The notes under the pieces: model-generated
The model's database searches: none
Told to the model about the DNA's origin: nothing
The model's input: the letters and a program-made list of their open reading frames with translations, nothing else
Program-made: the position numbers and the translations under genes
Shown here: positions 8,455 through 17,175 of the stretch, piece after piece
Numbering within the stretch: the first letter of the stretch is position 1
Layout of the letters: every line of letters begins with the position of its first letter
Source of the DNA: Actinomycetota bacterium
GTDB lineage: Bacteria > Actinomycetota > Actinomycetes > Mycobacteriales > Pseudonocardiaceae
DNA: 48,766 nt
Assembly: GCA_021324675.1 (NCBI GenBank)
Contig: JAJPIR010000241.1
Coordinates: 1 to 48,766 of the forward strand
Reading direction: 5' to 3'

Positions 8455-11397
8455 TTGTTCGGCACTGATCCGTTCAACACCGCGATGTTGCGTGCTGGCG
8501 TGCTGGCCGCCTGGCGCGGTTCGCCGACCCGGCTCCGGGAAGACGCCAACGCCGAGTCCGACCTGGCCTTGCATGGTTACGCAGACCGGCTGCTCGGTGA
8601 ATTGGCGCAGAATGCCGCGGATGCTGCCCAGCGCGCAGGGGTACCGGGATACCTGCGGGTCAGCATCGAAGGCGGCGAGCTGCGTGCGGCAAACACCGGT
8701 ACGCCGCTTGACGCTGCCGGGGTGGCCGCGCTCGCCGCGCTACGCGCGTCAGCCAAACGGACTGGTGACAGCGTCGGCCAGTTCGGGGTTGGCTTCGCGG
8801 CGGTGCTCGCCGTCACCGACGCGCCGCGGGTGATCTCCCGATCCGGCGGTGTGCAGTTCTCCGCCGACCACACCGCAGCGGTGATCGCCGGAGATCCTGC
8901 ACTGAGCGCGGAGCTGGCTCGCCGCGGTGGGCGGCCCCCGGTGCTGCGGCTGATCTGGCCGGCCGGTGGTGACCCGCCGGCCGGGTTCGACACCGAGGTG
9001 CAGCTGCCGCTGCGCGCCGATGTCGATCCTGAGACGTTGCTCGCCCGCTGCGCCGACGAGGCTGCCGACTTGCTGCTGGCGTTGCCATGGCTGCACCGCA
9101 TCGACATCGGTGATCGGGTGTTGCGTCGCGAAGGTGACGACCCGGTGCTGGTGTATGACGGCTCGCAGCTGCACCGCTGGCGGGTGGTGCGCCGCACCGG
9201 GTCGCTGCCGGCTGCCGCGCTGGCCGGGCTCGGGCCGGAGGCGCGGCGGCAGTGGAGCCTGTGCTGGGCACTGCCTGTCGACGCTAGTGGCGCCCCGTTA
9301 CCCCTGGCCGGGGATGTGCTGCATGCCCCCACCCGCACCGCGGAGCGGCTGACCCTGCCGGCACGGCTGATCGCGGCACTGCCCGTCGATGCCTCCCGGC
9401 GCCACGTGTACCCCGGGCCAGCCGCTGACCTGGTACTCGATGCCGCCGCGGGCGCCTACCCGGAGCTGGCCGCCGCGCTGGCCCCGGATCGGCGTACCGC
9501 GCTGGTGCCGTCGCCGGGCTTTCCGGCCAGCGAGGTCGACGCGGGCCTGCGCGAGGGCATCATGGCGGCGCTGCGCCTGGCCCGGTGGCTGCCCGCCGCC
9601 GGCGGTGGCGAGGTGGAGCCAGCCGGCGCCGTAGTGCTCGACATGCCATTACCGGATCTTGCTGACCTGCTTACGGGGGTTGCTGCTGGCCTGCTCGACG
9701 CTGAGCTGGCCGTCCCTGCGCATGCCACCGCGCTGGCCGCGCTGGGGGTGACCCGCCTGGGCCCGCCAGCCATCACCGCACTGCTGGCCGGGTTGGACCG
9801 GCCCCCGTCGTGGTGGCGGAGCTGCTATGCGGCGCTGACCCCGATGGTGGATGGCGACCCGGCGGCCCGGGAGGAGCTCGGTGCGGTGCCGGTCCCGCTG
9901 GCCGACGGACGAACCGTGACCGGACCCCGCGGTTGTCTCCTGGGCGAGGTCGATGGTGTCGCGCCGCGCGACCTGGCGGGTGAGCTGCGGTTGGTACACC
10001 CGGAGGCCGTGCACCCGCTGCTGGAGCGGCTAGGCGCCCGCCGGGTGGGTCCCGGGGAGCTGCTCGATGCGCTACGCCCGGCCATCGAGCGCAGTGTTGA
10101 TGACGCGGAGGATGGCCTGGACATCGCCGGGCTCGCGCGCGCCGTGCTGTCGCTAGCTGGGCGGTTAACCGTCCAGGAAGCGGCGCCAGCCGCTGCCAGG
10201 CCCTGGCTAGGGGCGCTTGCACTTCCGGCCGACGACGGAATGCCCCGGCGGGCCGACGAGCTGGTGTTGCCTGGCGCAGTGTTGCGGGATGTGCTTGCCG
10301 CGGATGCGCCGCTGGGTGTACTCGACGCTCGCGTGGCAGCCGGGCACCCTGCCGCGGCGCTGCGCGCTGTCGGGGTGTTGGACTCGTTCGCCGTCCTCGA
10401 TGAGGCGGACCCGGATGGCCCGGATCACGATCTGGATGCCGAAGAGCAGTGGTGGGACTGGGTGCTCGATACCGAAGGCAGCCCGCCGGCGCGGTTGCTC
10501 GCCGTCCGGGACTTGGACCTTGTGGACCCGACGCGCTGGCTGGCGGCGCTGCAACTGATCGCGAGTGATCCCGCGGGCCTGGCGGCGCTGCGCGCGCCTG
10601 GCGGCTACACCGGCTGGTGGCTGGCCCGGTATGCCCGGTTCGGCGGCCACCCGCCGGCGTATTGGCGGCTGCCCGACGCTGTTGAGCTTGAGGGTCTCTA
10701 TGACGTCGTACCGCTACTTGATGACGTCGTGCCGCTACTTGATACGTGCGCCGCGTTACTGGCCGCTGCGGGGGTGCGCAGCCGACTCAGCGCTATTGAC
10801 GCTGACGATGCCGCTGACCTGCTGGCCAGGCTGGCCGACCCGGCCCGCGTGGTGACCCCTGCGGTGGTGCACGCGGCGCATACCGCGCTGGCCAGTGCGA
10901 ACCTCGACCCGGCTAGCGTGGAACCTCCGGTTCGGGTACGGACGGTAACCGGTGGGGTGGTCGACGCCGATCGGGCGATCGTGCTCGACGCTCCGTGGCT
11001 GTCCGTGGTGCTCCCGGCTGGCCAGCTGGTGTCTGGCGGTGACCCGGAGTTGCTGGCTGAGCTGCTGGATCTGCCGCTGGCGTCCGAGCAGGTGGCGCCT
11101 GAATTGCTCGACGCGGGCGCCGGGCGGCCGGTGCGGTGGGTTGAGCTGGTGGAGGTGGTCGCTGTGTGCGCCGCTGCCGGGCTCGCCGTCCCGGAAGGAT
11201 CGCTGCGCCTGCACGAGCAGCTGCGGGTACGGCTCAACGGCACTGAGCATCCGGTGCCGTTCTGGGTCGCCACGGACGGTACCGTGCATGCCTCCGACCC
11301 GGTGCGCGCGGTGCTCACCACAGCAATCCCCGCTGAGCGCCCCGGGAGCCCCGCTGGACTGCGCGGCGCTGCCAGTGGATCATCCCTAACCCGATGA
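8455..11397 (+). CDS. Sacsin N-terminal-like ATPase (Hsp90-type GHKL fold)
   Basis: 980 residues. The N-terminal part (about 35-200) has the Bergerat ATP-binding fold: N-box ELAQNAADA near residue 48 and the glycine lid GQFGVGFAAV near 107, as in sacsin and Hsp90-like proteins. The long remainder is Leu/Ala-rich, repetitive and unassigned. Such proteins are common in actinobacteria, annotated as sacsin N-terminal ATP-binding-like, and their role is not established; a chaperone role is inference. The TTG at 8455 is the first usable start after the upstream stop. It contains a 21-bp in-frame duplication at 10701-10742. Its last 83 bp overlap the oppositely oriented DUF2530 gene. Confidence 0.83.
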   Translation: MFGTDPFNTAMLRAGVLAAWRGSPTRLREDANAESDLALHGYADRLLGELAQNAADAAQRAGVPGYLRVSIEGGELRAANTGTPLDAAGVAALAALRASAKRTGDSVGQFGVGFAAVLAVTDAPRVISRSGGVQFSADHTAAVIAGDPALSAELARRGGRPPVLRLIWPAGGDPPAGFDTEVQLPLRADVDPETLLARCADEAADLLLALPWLHRIDIGDRVLRREGDDPVLVYDGSQLHRWRVVRRTGSLPAAALAGLGPEARRQWSLCWALPVDASGAPLPLAGDVLHAPTRTAERLTLPARLIAALPVDASRRHVYPGPAADLVLDAAAGAYPELAAALAPDRRTALVPSPGFPASEVDAGLREGIMAALRLARWLPAAGGGEVEPAGAVVLDMPLPDLADLLTGVAAGLLDAELAVPAHATALAALGVTRLGPPAITALLAGLDRPPSWWRSCYAALTPMVDGDPAAREELGAVPVPLADGRTVTGPRGCLLGEVDGVAPRDLAGELRLVHPEAVHPLLERLGARRVGPGELLDALRPAIERSVDDAEDGLDIAGLARAVLSLAGRLTVQEAAPAAARPWLGALALPADDGMPRRADELVLPGAVLRDVLAADAPLGVLDARVAAGHPAAALRAVGVLDSFAVLDEADPDGPDHDLDAEEQWWDWVLDTEGSPPARLLAVRDLDLVDPTRWLAALQLIASDPAGLAALRAPGGYTGWWLARYARFGGHPPAYWRLPDAVELEGLYDVVPLLDDVVPLLDTCAALLAAAGVRSRLSAIDADDAADLLARLADPARVVTPAVVHAAHTALASANLDPASVEPPVRVRTVTGGVVDADRAIVLDAPWLSVVLPAGQLVSGGDPELLAELLDLPLASEQVAPELLDAGAGRPVRWVELVEVVAVCAAAGLAVPEGSLRLHEQLRVRLNGTEHPVPFWVATDGTVHASDPVRAVLTTAIPAERPGSPAGLRGAASGSSLTR
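10701..10742 (+). repeat. In-frame 21-bp duplication inside the sacsin-like gene
   Basis: Two 21-bp units, 10701-10721 and 10722-10742, with one difference (A to G at the ninth base). They encode DVVPLLD twice in a row. This looks like a recent slippage event in a coding region. Confidence 0.9.
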
Positions 11398-11539
11398 TGC
11401 CGAGCAAGCCCCCGGCCAGGCAGGCCCATATCCATTCCGCCGGCCCACCGGAAACCAGCAGTGTCCCGGCTGCCACGAACCAGGCGACGGTGCCGGTAAC
11501 TACCGCTGGCCGCGGATCGGCCAGACCGCGGGGAAGCAT
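11315..11539 (-). CDS. DUF2530 small membrane protein
   Basis: 74 residues with two predicted membrane helices (TGTVAWFVAAGTLLV and WIWACLAGGLLGIIGLGMI) separated by a short GGPAEW loop, and a basic C-terminal tail. This is the DUF2530 pattern, matching in size and place the protein encoded next to the MarR gene in M. tuberculosis (Rv0879c/Rv0880). No function is known. The gene overlaps the 3' end of the sacsin-like gene by 83 bp in antisense and is divergent from the MarR gene, with 91 bp between the starts. Confidence 0.75.
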   Translation of the reverse strand: MLPRGLADPRPAVVTGTVAWFVAAGTLLVSGGPAEWIWACLAGGLLGIIGLGMIHWQRRAVQRGSRGAQRGLLW

Positions 11540-11630
11540 GAGGGCACGCTACCGTGCGCGGTGGGTGGTGGGCCGGTTGTGTGACGCTGGGTGCTCACCG
11601 ACCAGCCACCTCGCCAGCTAAGCTCACCGC

Positions 11631-12047
11631 ATGGACGCCCTGGCCAGCCGGCTTCGGCTCGCCGTGGTTCGGCTCAATCGGCGGCTACGGGCTCAGCGCG
11701 ACGCCGAAGCGGGTGTTACCCTCACCCAGCTGTCAGCAATGGCCTCATTGCACCGGCACGGTCCGATGACCCCGGGCGAACTAGCCGCCTGCGAGCACGT
11801 GCAACCACCGTCGATGACCCGGGTCGTCGCCGCGCTGGCCGAGCAGGGCTTCGTCTATCGCAGCCCGCATCCCAGCGATGGACGGCAGACCGTGGTGACG
11901 CTGACCGAGGCCGGCCGGGAATATGTGGATGCGGAGGTCAGCGCGAGGGAACGCTGGCTGGACGCCCAGTTGGCTCAACTCACCGGAGATGAGCGAAACG
12001 TGCTGAGGCGGGCGGTGCAGATTATCGATCGGATCGCTGGTCACTGA
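11631..12047 (+). CDS. MarR-family transcriptional regulator
   Basis: 138 residues with the MarR winged helix: TLTQLSAMASLHRHGPMTPGELA then PPSMTRVVAALAEQGFVYRS as recognition helix, and the wing PSDGRQTVVTLTEAGREY. Dimerisation helices lie at both ends. It corresponds in position to Rv0880 of M. tuberculosis. It lies divergent to the DUF2530 gene and its 3' end overlaps the permease gene by 7 bp. The usual logic for the family would be autorepression and control of a neighbouring transporter; the ligand is unknown. Confidence 0.88.
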   Translation: MDALASRLRLAVVRLNRRLRAQRDAEAGVTLTQLSAMASLHRHGPMTPGELAACEHVQPPSMTRVVAALAEQGFVYRSPHPSDGRQTVVTLTEAGREYVDAEVSARERWLDAQLAQLTGDERNVLRRAVQIIDRIAGH

Positions 12048-13195
12048 CGGTCAAGCGGGTGGGCGTGGACTTCCTGCGGGCTGCCGCCCATCACGCGCAG
12101 CATCGCAAGCCCGCCGGTGCGTACGAACCGGACGATGAGCACCACTGCCAGGATGAGGAACCCGATGTTGAGCCAGCTGGTGTAGTTCCACGAGATACCT
12201 TCCTGCATCACCTGGGCGCTGCGGTGCTCCGGGATGAAGCCGGTGATCCCGAAGATCAGCTCGACCAGGTATCCGGCCACGGCCATCGCCGTGAAGAAGG
12301 TGCCCAGCAGGAACAGCGCCATGCGGATGCCGTAGTAGCGCCGGTAGATGTTCAGCACCGGAATGATGATCAAGTCTGCCAGGATGAAGGCGACCAGGCC
12401 GCCGAAACTGATGCCGCCGTTCCACAGCACCGCGGCCAACGCGACATTGCCGATCGAGCACACGAAAGTCAACACCGCCAGCAGCGGCCCGACGATCGGG
12501 CCCCACAGCGCCGCGGCCACCGGGTGACCCGCGAAGAACAGCCGCCCGAACACGTCATGCGGTAGCCAAGACACAATTGCGCCGGCAATGAGCAGCCCGG
12601 CGACGATGTCACGTAGCACCGCGGCCCATTCCATGACGAAGATATGGGATACCGCAGTGAACCCGTCCCGGGAGATCAAGCGCTGCCACCATGGTCGCTT
12701 GCCTTGCACCGACATATCCATCGCGGCGTGGCCTTCCATCGAGCCGGCCAAGCCCTTTGCGACCTGCTCATGCGCCTCGCGAAGCAGCTTGCGCCGCAGG
12801 AGCAGCCGGAACAAGACGGCGAGTACCATGATCATTGTTGGCCCACCGACGTACTCGGCGACCGTAAACTGCCAACCCAACAGCAGGGCCAAGATCACGC
12901 CCATCTCGATCACGAGGTTGGTGGAGGCGATCTCGAAGGCCATCGCCGCGGTGAAGTTCGCACCCTGGCGAAACAACGCACGGGCCAGCGCGACGGCTGC
13001 GTAGGAGCACGACGACGACGCTGCGCCCAGGCCGGACGCGATCAGCAGCGACCGTGGAGAATCACTGCCGAGTAGCCGCACCACCGTGGTCCGGCGGACC
13101 ACCGCCTGCACGACCGACGCCAAGATGAAACCCAGGATCAACGCCCACAGGATCTCCCAGCCCATCAGCCCGGCAGCAACCAACGCCCGCTCCAC
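12041..13195 (-). CDS. Permease of the DUF318/ArsP-like family, probable metal or metalloid efflux
   Basis: 384 residues with about eight to ten hydrophobic segments in two halves. The first half has GLGAASSSCSYAAVALARAL, the second GPLLAVLTFVCSIGNVALA; conserved cysteines in these positions are typical of the permease family that includes ArsP and the SO_0444-type Cu/Zn exporters. A cytoplasmic linker (about 150-185) contains the MEGHAAMDMS segment, rich in Met and His and possibly metal-binding. The GTG at 13195 lies 10 bp from a G-tract palindrome that resembles CsoR-family operators, and an IdeR/DtxR-like box lies about 100 bp upstream. Efflux of copper or another soft metal is inferred from family and operator; the substrate is not proven. 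Confidence 0.75.
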   Translation of the reverse strand: MERALVAAGLMGWEILWALILGFILASVVQAVVRRTTVVRLLGSDSPRSLLIASGLGAASSSCSYAAVALARALFRQGANFTAAMAFEIASTNLVIEMGVILALLLGWQFTVAEYVGGPTMIMVLAVLFRLLLRRKLLREAHEQVAKGLAGSMEGHAAMDMSVQGKRPWWQRLISRDGFTAVSHIFVMEWAAVLRDIVAGLLIAGAIVSWLPHDVFGRLFFAGHPVAAALWGPIVGPLLAVLTFVCSIGNVALAAVLWNGGISFGGLVAFILADLIIIPVLNIYRRYYGIRMALFLLGTFFTAMAVAGYLVELIFGITGFIPEHRSAQVMQEGISWNYTSWLNIGFLILAVVLIVRFVRTGGLAMLRVMGGSPQEVHAHPLDRQ

Positions 13196-13205
13196 GCGCT
13201 CACCA

Positions 13206-13224
13206 TATACCCCCGGGGGGCATA
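13206..13224 (-). promoter_or_regulatory. CsoR-type operator-like G-tract palindrome
   Basis: TATACCCCCGGGGGGCATA forms a 9-1-9 inverted repeat with one mismatched pair. CsoR/FrmR-family repressors bind sites of the form ATACCCCC..GGGGGTAT. It lies 11-29 nt upstream of the permease start, where bound protein would block transcription or translation initiation. No CsoR gene lies in this window. Confidence 0.5.
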
Positions 13225-13296
13225 AGCGGGCCAGGGCTTGCGGTCTGGGATGCAGAAGGCGAACCCTGAAGGAGAAGAACCGGCTTGACGTCCAAT

Positions 13297-13315
13297 TTAG
13301 GTTAGGCTATCTTAA
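13297..13315 (-). promoter_or_regulatory. IdeR/DtxR iron-box-like site
   Basis: TTAGGTTAGGCTATCTTAA matches the 19-bp DtxR/IdeR consensus TTAGGTTAGGCTAACCTAA at 17 positions. It lies about 100 bp upstream of the permease on the minus strand; the nearest plus-strand start is 1.7 kb away, so the permease is the only obvious target. Confidence 0.6.
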
Positions 13316-13371
13316 AAAATAGCCGGCTTCGTGGTGGGAGTCCTGGCAACCAGGTGAAAACCTAGGTGAAA

Positions 13372-13413
13372 CGCGTCGGGCCTGACTCCGGGCTCTCGGT
13401 CGGGCCCGACGCG
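13372..13413 (-). terminator. GC-rich terminator hairpin after the GCS2-type gene
   Basis: CGCGTCGGGCC (13372-13382) pairs perfectly with GGCCCGACGCG (13403-13413), 11 bp around a 20-nt loop, 17 nt past the stop of the ligase gene at 13430. A second outer helix, GGAGTC (13337-13342) with GACTCC (13384-13389), competes with it. Confidence 0.55.
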
Positions 13414-13429
13414 GTCTTTACCGGCCCCG

Positions 13430-14926
13430 TCAGCTAAGGGGCCAAGCGTGCACCGGCAGGTTGCAGTGCATGTACTCCATGTAACGGCGCAGCATGCCGG
13501 TTAATGCGGTGGGGCGGTCCACCCCCCGCTCGCTCAACGACTGCACGGTGGCACGTTGCCAACTCGCCCCGGTGCGCCGTGCCACACAGCGCTGCTCGAT
13601 CACCGCCAGGTAGCGTTCGCGGGCAGCATCGGACATCCCGCAGCTGCGCAGCCCGTCATGGGCTAACGGCAGCAGCTTGCGCAACACCAGCTCATCCGGC
13701 TGTATCCATCCCATGCCGGGCCAGTGAAGTCTCGCCTCCATACCCAGGCGCGCACCCGCGTACAGGTTGTCCTGCCCAGCCTGAAACGACATCTCGCTCC
13801 ATACCGGTGGCTGGACCTCGACCAGCCCCCGCATGGCACCGAAAAAAAACGCCGCGTTGGCCAAGACGTCGATCACAGTCGGTCCCGCCGGCAGAACCCG
13901 GTTTTCAATGCGTAGATGGGGCACACCGTCCGCAACGTCATAAACCGGCCGGTTCCACCGCCAGATCGTGCTGTTGTGCAGCCGTAGTTCCGACAGCGAC
14001 GGTGTGGCGCCCGCCGCCAGCACCGCCAGCGGATCTTCATCCTGGATATCCGGAAGTAATGGCGCGAAATAGCGGACGTTTTCTTCGAATAGGTCAAAGA
14101 CGGAACTGATCCACCGCTCGCCAAACCATACTCTCGGACGGACTCCCTGGTTACGCAGCTCGGGTGAGCGGGTATCAGTGGCCTGCTCGAACAAGGGGAT
14201 ACGGGTTTCATGCCACAGTGCCCGTCCGAGCAGGAATGGTGAGTTTGCGGCCACCGCCACCTGGACCCCGGCCAGCGCTTGCGCGGCGTTCCAATGCGCG
14301 GCGAATTGATCAGGGCCAACTTGCAGATGCAGCTGCGCCGAAGTGCAGCCGGATTCCGGAAGAATCGAGTCAGCGGCGCACCGCAAGCGCTCCGGGTCAC
14401 CGCCGCCCAGCGGCACACCCTCCATGTCGAGCTCCAGATCCTCGGATCGGGTGGCCAGTATCTGCCGGTTGAGGATCGCGTAACGGGACTTGGGGGACAT
14501 CCATCGCTGGTCGAAGTGATCCGGCCGGAGCGTGGGCAGGATGCCGATCATCACCAGACCAACTCCAGCCGCGCGGGCCGCATCGTTGGCGGTGTTCAAG
14601 CCAGCGCGCAATTCCTCCTCAAGTCCTCGCGCTTCGTCGGCGGCCAACGGCCGGGGCGGGACGTTGATCTCGATGTTGTGCTGGCCGAGCTCGGTCTGGA
14701 AAGCCGGGTCGTCGATGTGCTTGAGCACCTGCTGGTTGGCCATCGCCGGATCGAGGTTGTCGTCGACCAGATTCAGCTCGAGTTCCAGCCCCATGCGCTC
14801 GGGGCCCTTGGCGAAGCTGTTCCCGGCCAGCATGCGCGACAGCGCGTCCAGACACCGCTGCGTCTTGTTCCGATAGCGCTGTAGGTCCTGCTTGGTGTAG
14901 ACCGCGTTGATTGCGCCCTTGCCCAT
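13430..14926 (-). CDS. Glutamate-cysteine ligase family 2 (GCS2)-type enzyme
   Basis: 498 residues. The segment PERMGLELELNLVDDN near the N-terminus and NIEINVPPRPL are the carboxylate-amine ligase signature with metal-binding glutamates; LHLQVGPDQF, AANSPFLLGRALW and RIENRVLPAGPTVID further on are also family-like. Such enzymes join glutamate to an amine using ATP. It is longer than the YbdK type (about 370) and different from EgtA, and I recall homologs of this length in Streptomyces without an assigned substrate. Start ATG at 14926. It is divergent from the SpoU methyltransferase with 101 bp between the starts. Confidence 0.75.
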   Translation of the reverse strand: MGKGAINAVYTKQDLQRYRNKTQRCLDALSRMLAGNSFAKGPERMGLELELNLVDDNLDPAMANQQVLKHIDDPAFQTELGQHNIEINVPPRPLAADEARGLEEELRAGLNTANDAARAAGVGLVMIGILPTLRPDHFDQRWMSPKSRYAILNRQILATRSEDLELDMEGVPLGGGDPERLRCAADSILPESGCTSAQLHLQVGPDQFAAHWNAAQALAGVQVAVAANSPFLLGRALWHETRIPLFEQATDTRSPELRNQGVRPRVWFGERWISSVFDLFEENVRYFAPLLPDIQDEDPLAVLAAGATPSLSELRLHNSTIWRWNRPVYDVADGVPHLRIENRVLPAGPTVIDVLANAAFFFGAMRGLVEVQPPVWSEMSFQAGQDNLYAGARLGMEARLHWPGMGWIQPDELVLRKLLPLAHDGLRSCGMSDAARERYLAVIEQRCVARRTGASWQRATVQSLSERGVDRPTALTGMLRRYMEYMHCNLPVHAWPLS

Positions 14927-15027
14927 CGGACCTCCGCTTCCCCCCGGCGCAAGCTCACCGTGACACAGCGACGCAGGCTGTGACCAGCCGCCGAACTGGT
15001 GGGTCCCGGCTTTGCCAAACTGACAGT

Positions 15028-15822
15028 GTGGGCGAGATCGTGGAGGTGCGCGATGCGAATGACCCCCGGCTGGCCGACTTCCGCGATCTCACACTCGCCG
15101 ACCGCCGCCCGGATCGCCCCGGCGGGCGGGGCTTGGTGATTGCCGAAGGGGTCACCGTGGTCCGCCGCCTGCTGGATTCGCCGTACCCGCCGCGGGCCGT
15201 GTTCGGTGTGCCGGCGAAGGTTGCCCAGATCGCCATGGATGTCGCGGCGCCGTGCTACGCGGGATCGGCTGAGCTGATGGCACAGGTCGTCGGGTTCCAC
15301 CTCAACCGCGGGGTACTCGCAACCGCGGACCGTGCGCCGGTGCCACCAGTGCCGGAGTTGATTGCCCGATCGGAGCATGTCGCAGTGCTCGAAGGGATCA
15401 ATGATCACGAGAACCTGGGCGCGCTGTTCCGCAACGCGGCTGCTCTCGGGGTGGACGCGGTGCTACTCGGCCCAGGTTGCGCCGACCCGCTGTACCGGCG
15501 CAGCGTGCGGGTCTCCATGGGTCACGTGCTGCAAGTGCCGTTCGCTCCGTTGCGCCGTTGGCCGCAAGATCTGGAAGTGCTGCGGGCAGCCGGTTTCCGG
15601 ATCGTGGCGCTGACTCCCGCGCCGGGGGCGGTGCCGCTGATGCAGGCGGGCGTGGTCACCAGCCGGGTAGCGTGGCTGCTGGGCGCCGAGGGCTCGGGAC
15701 TGTCCAGCGTCGCGTTGGGCGCAGCGGATCTGGCCGTGCGCATCCCCATGGCGCCCGGAGTCGATTCGCTCAACGTGGCCACCGCCGCAGCGATCGCCTT
15801 CGCCGGTGCACGGCGCGTCTAA
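15028..15822 (+). CDS. SpoU-family RNA methyltransferase (Rv0881-like)
   Basis: 264 residues. N-terminal substrate-binding domain with GLVIAEGVTVVRRLL, then the SPOUT (trefoil-knot) domain: motif 1 around VLEGINDHENLGALFRNAAA, motif 2 LLGAEGSGLS, and motif 3 IPMAPGVDSLNVATAAAI. These are the SAM-binding and catalytic elements of 2'-O-ribose methyltransferases acting on rRNA or tRNA. Start is GTG at 15028; the open frame extends to 14911 without conserved residues. The position next to a DUF2537 gene matches Rv0881-Rv0882 in M. tuberculosis. The target nucleotide cannot be inferred. Confidence 0.88.
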   Translation: MGEIVEVRDANDPRLADFRDLTLADRRPDRPGGRGLVIAEGVTVVRRLLDSPYPPRAVFGVPAKVAQIAMDVAAPCYAGSAELMAQVVGFHLNRGVLATADRAPVPPVPELIARSEHVAVLEGINDHENLGALFRNAAALGVDAVLLGPGCADPLYRRSVRVSMGHVLQVPFAPLRRWPQDLEVLRAAGFRIVALTPAPGAVPLMQAGVVTSRVAWLLGAEGSGLSSVALGAADLAVRIPMAPGVDSLNVATAAAIAFAGARRV

Positions 15823-15833
15823 GGTGGGTCACC

Positions 15834-16115
15834 GTGTCTATGCCGACGGGTGAGCCGACGCCGTGGTCAACCGGCCTTGCCGTCAGCGGGGCCGTGGCGG
15901 TGATCGTCGGGATCGCCCTGCTGCGCCTATCACAGGGACTCCAGCCCAACGGGCATGGAATTGTCGCGCTGGCGAACCTGCTCGTTGCCGCGGGCCTGGC
16001 GCCGTCGATCTGGCTAGCCCGGACGACTCCAGTGTGGCGCTGGATAGCCTACGGAGCTGCTGCCGGCATCGTTCTGACCTGGCTCGCGCTCCTCTTCTCC
16101 CTCCTGGGTCACTAA
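15834..16115 (+). CDS. DUF2537 small membrane protein (Rv0882-like)
   Basis: 93 residues with three hydrophobic helices (GLAVSGAVAVIVGIALLRL, IVALANLLVAAGLAPSIWLA and the C-terminal WIAYGAAAGIVLTWLALLF) and short loops. Length and location directly after the SpoU gene (11 nt gap) match the DUF2537 protein Rv0882. Start GTG at 15834. No function is known. Its 3' end is followed after 9 nt by the first hairpin repeat. Confidence 0.75.
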   Translation: MSMPTGEPTPWSTGLAVSGAVAVIVGIALLRLSQGLQPNGHGIVALANLLVAAGLAPSIWLARTTPVWRWIAYGAAAGIVLTWLALLFSLLGH

Positions 16116-16124
16116 CCCCCTTTC

Positions 16125-16188
16125 CGCAGTCTGGATGCAGACTGCTGTTTTCTTGGCTCCAGAAACAGCAGTCTGCATCCAGACTGCG
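16125..16188. repeat. Dispersed hairpin repeat, copy 1
   Basis: Two 26-bp perfectly complementary arms, 16125-16150 and 16163-16188, with a 12-nt loop. The left arm starts CGCAGTCTGGATGCAGACTG and itself contains the nested inverted repeat GCAGTCT-N6-AGACTGC. It lies between the convergent DUF2537 and DUF559 genes, 9 nt and 40 nt from their stops, so it can act as a two-way terminator. Confidence 0.95.
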
Positions 16189-16228
16189 GGCGTCGGGAGT
16201 GGTTACCGTGCAGTGAGTGCAAGCGGGG

Positions 16229-17101
16229 TCAGTGGCGGGCCAGGGCAGCGCGGACTGTGGCGACCATGCGTGCGGGGTCGGCAAGCAGCGGGGCAGTGAC
16301 GAACACAACCTCCCAACCAGCGGCTTGGACCCGGTTGAGCCGCTCGCGGTCTCGGTTGAGCGCCCACAGCTCGCCCTCACGCCAGGAGCCGTCGTACTCG
16401 ACAGCCACCTGCTGCTCAGGAAAGGCCAAGTCGGCACATGCCAGCCGACCTCGGGGATCAACGATCCAGTACTGCGGCACCGGGCGCAGACCATCAAGCG
16501 TCAGCCATACCCGCATCCGGGACTCCGGTGGCGACTCCGCTCGCGGGTCGGCAAGTTCCTCGGCCCGGCGAGCCGCGACGATGCCGCGGTCGTGCCGCGC
16601 AGCCAGCATCCGACGCAACTCAACGCGGTCTACCAGCCCAGCGTGCAATACGGCATCGAGATCGGCCACGGCGTCGGGCAAGGTGCGGTCAAGCAGCAGG
16701 TCCAGCCCCATCCGAAGCGGTGTCGCCAGGCCGATAGCTCCCCACGGCTCTGATTCACCAGGGCACAGTTCGGTGCGACGGATGTCCAGTCCGGTACGCC
16801 GGAAGACGCGGACAGCCTCAGGAACCACCAGTTCAACCGGATCTTTGGCACGCGCCAGGCGGACACCACGCAGCGTCGCAGCCGATCGGCCAGTGATCAC
16901 TGCCCCGGGATGAACCGCAAGTGCAGCCGCCTCGCAACGCAGCTCGTGGCTGTCCGGGATACCGGCCGGCACGTAGATGTCTTGCAGCACCCGACGGACC
17001 GCTGAACTGCGCAGCTGGGTCGCCGTCAGTACACCGACTCCCACGGCCTCCGATCCGCGGAACGGCCCATTCAGATCGGTTAGGCGAATACCTCTCCCCA
17101 T
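16229..17101 (-). CDS. DUF559 endonuclease-fold protein with AbiEi-like N-terminus
   Basis: 290 residues. The N-terminal part (LTATQLRSSAVRRVLQDIYV) resembles the winged-helix domain of AbiEi-type antitoxins and related proteins. The C-terminal part (about 205-285) has ADLAFPEQQVAVEYDG followed by RDRERLNRVQAAGWEVVFVT, the PD-(D/E)xK nuclease-like DUF559 domain. Actinobacterial genomes carry several such proteins and their role is not established; DNA repair or defence have been suggested by fold. Start ATG at 17101; the open frame continues into the upstream hairpin repeat but this is not credible coding sequence. The gene is bounded on both sides by copies of the same hairpin repeat. Confidence 0.75.
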   Translation of the reverse strand: MGRGIRLTDLNGPFRGSEAVGVGVLTATQLRSSAVRRVLQDIYVPAGIPDSHELRCEAAALAVHPGAVITGRSAATLRGVRLARAKDPVELVVPEAVRVFRRTGLDIRRTELCPGESEPWGAIGLATPLRMGLDLLLDRTLPDAVADLDAVLHAGLVDRVELRRMLAARHDRGIVAARRAEELADPRAESPPESRMRVWLTLDGLRPVPQYWIVDPRGRLACADLAFPEQQVAVEYDGSWREGELWALNRDRERLNRVQAAGWEVVFVTAPLLADPARMVATVRAALARH

Positions 17102-17175
17102 GCGGCCAACACTGCCGATCTCGGCCCAATCGACCAAATCTCCATCCACAGCTTGTCCACAGCCCCGGCCTAGCC

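Noticed and set aside
13321-13429. Cobalamin riboswitch
   Set aside because: GGTGAAA resembles one box, but the remaining conserved core is absent.
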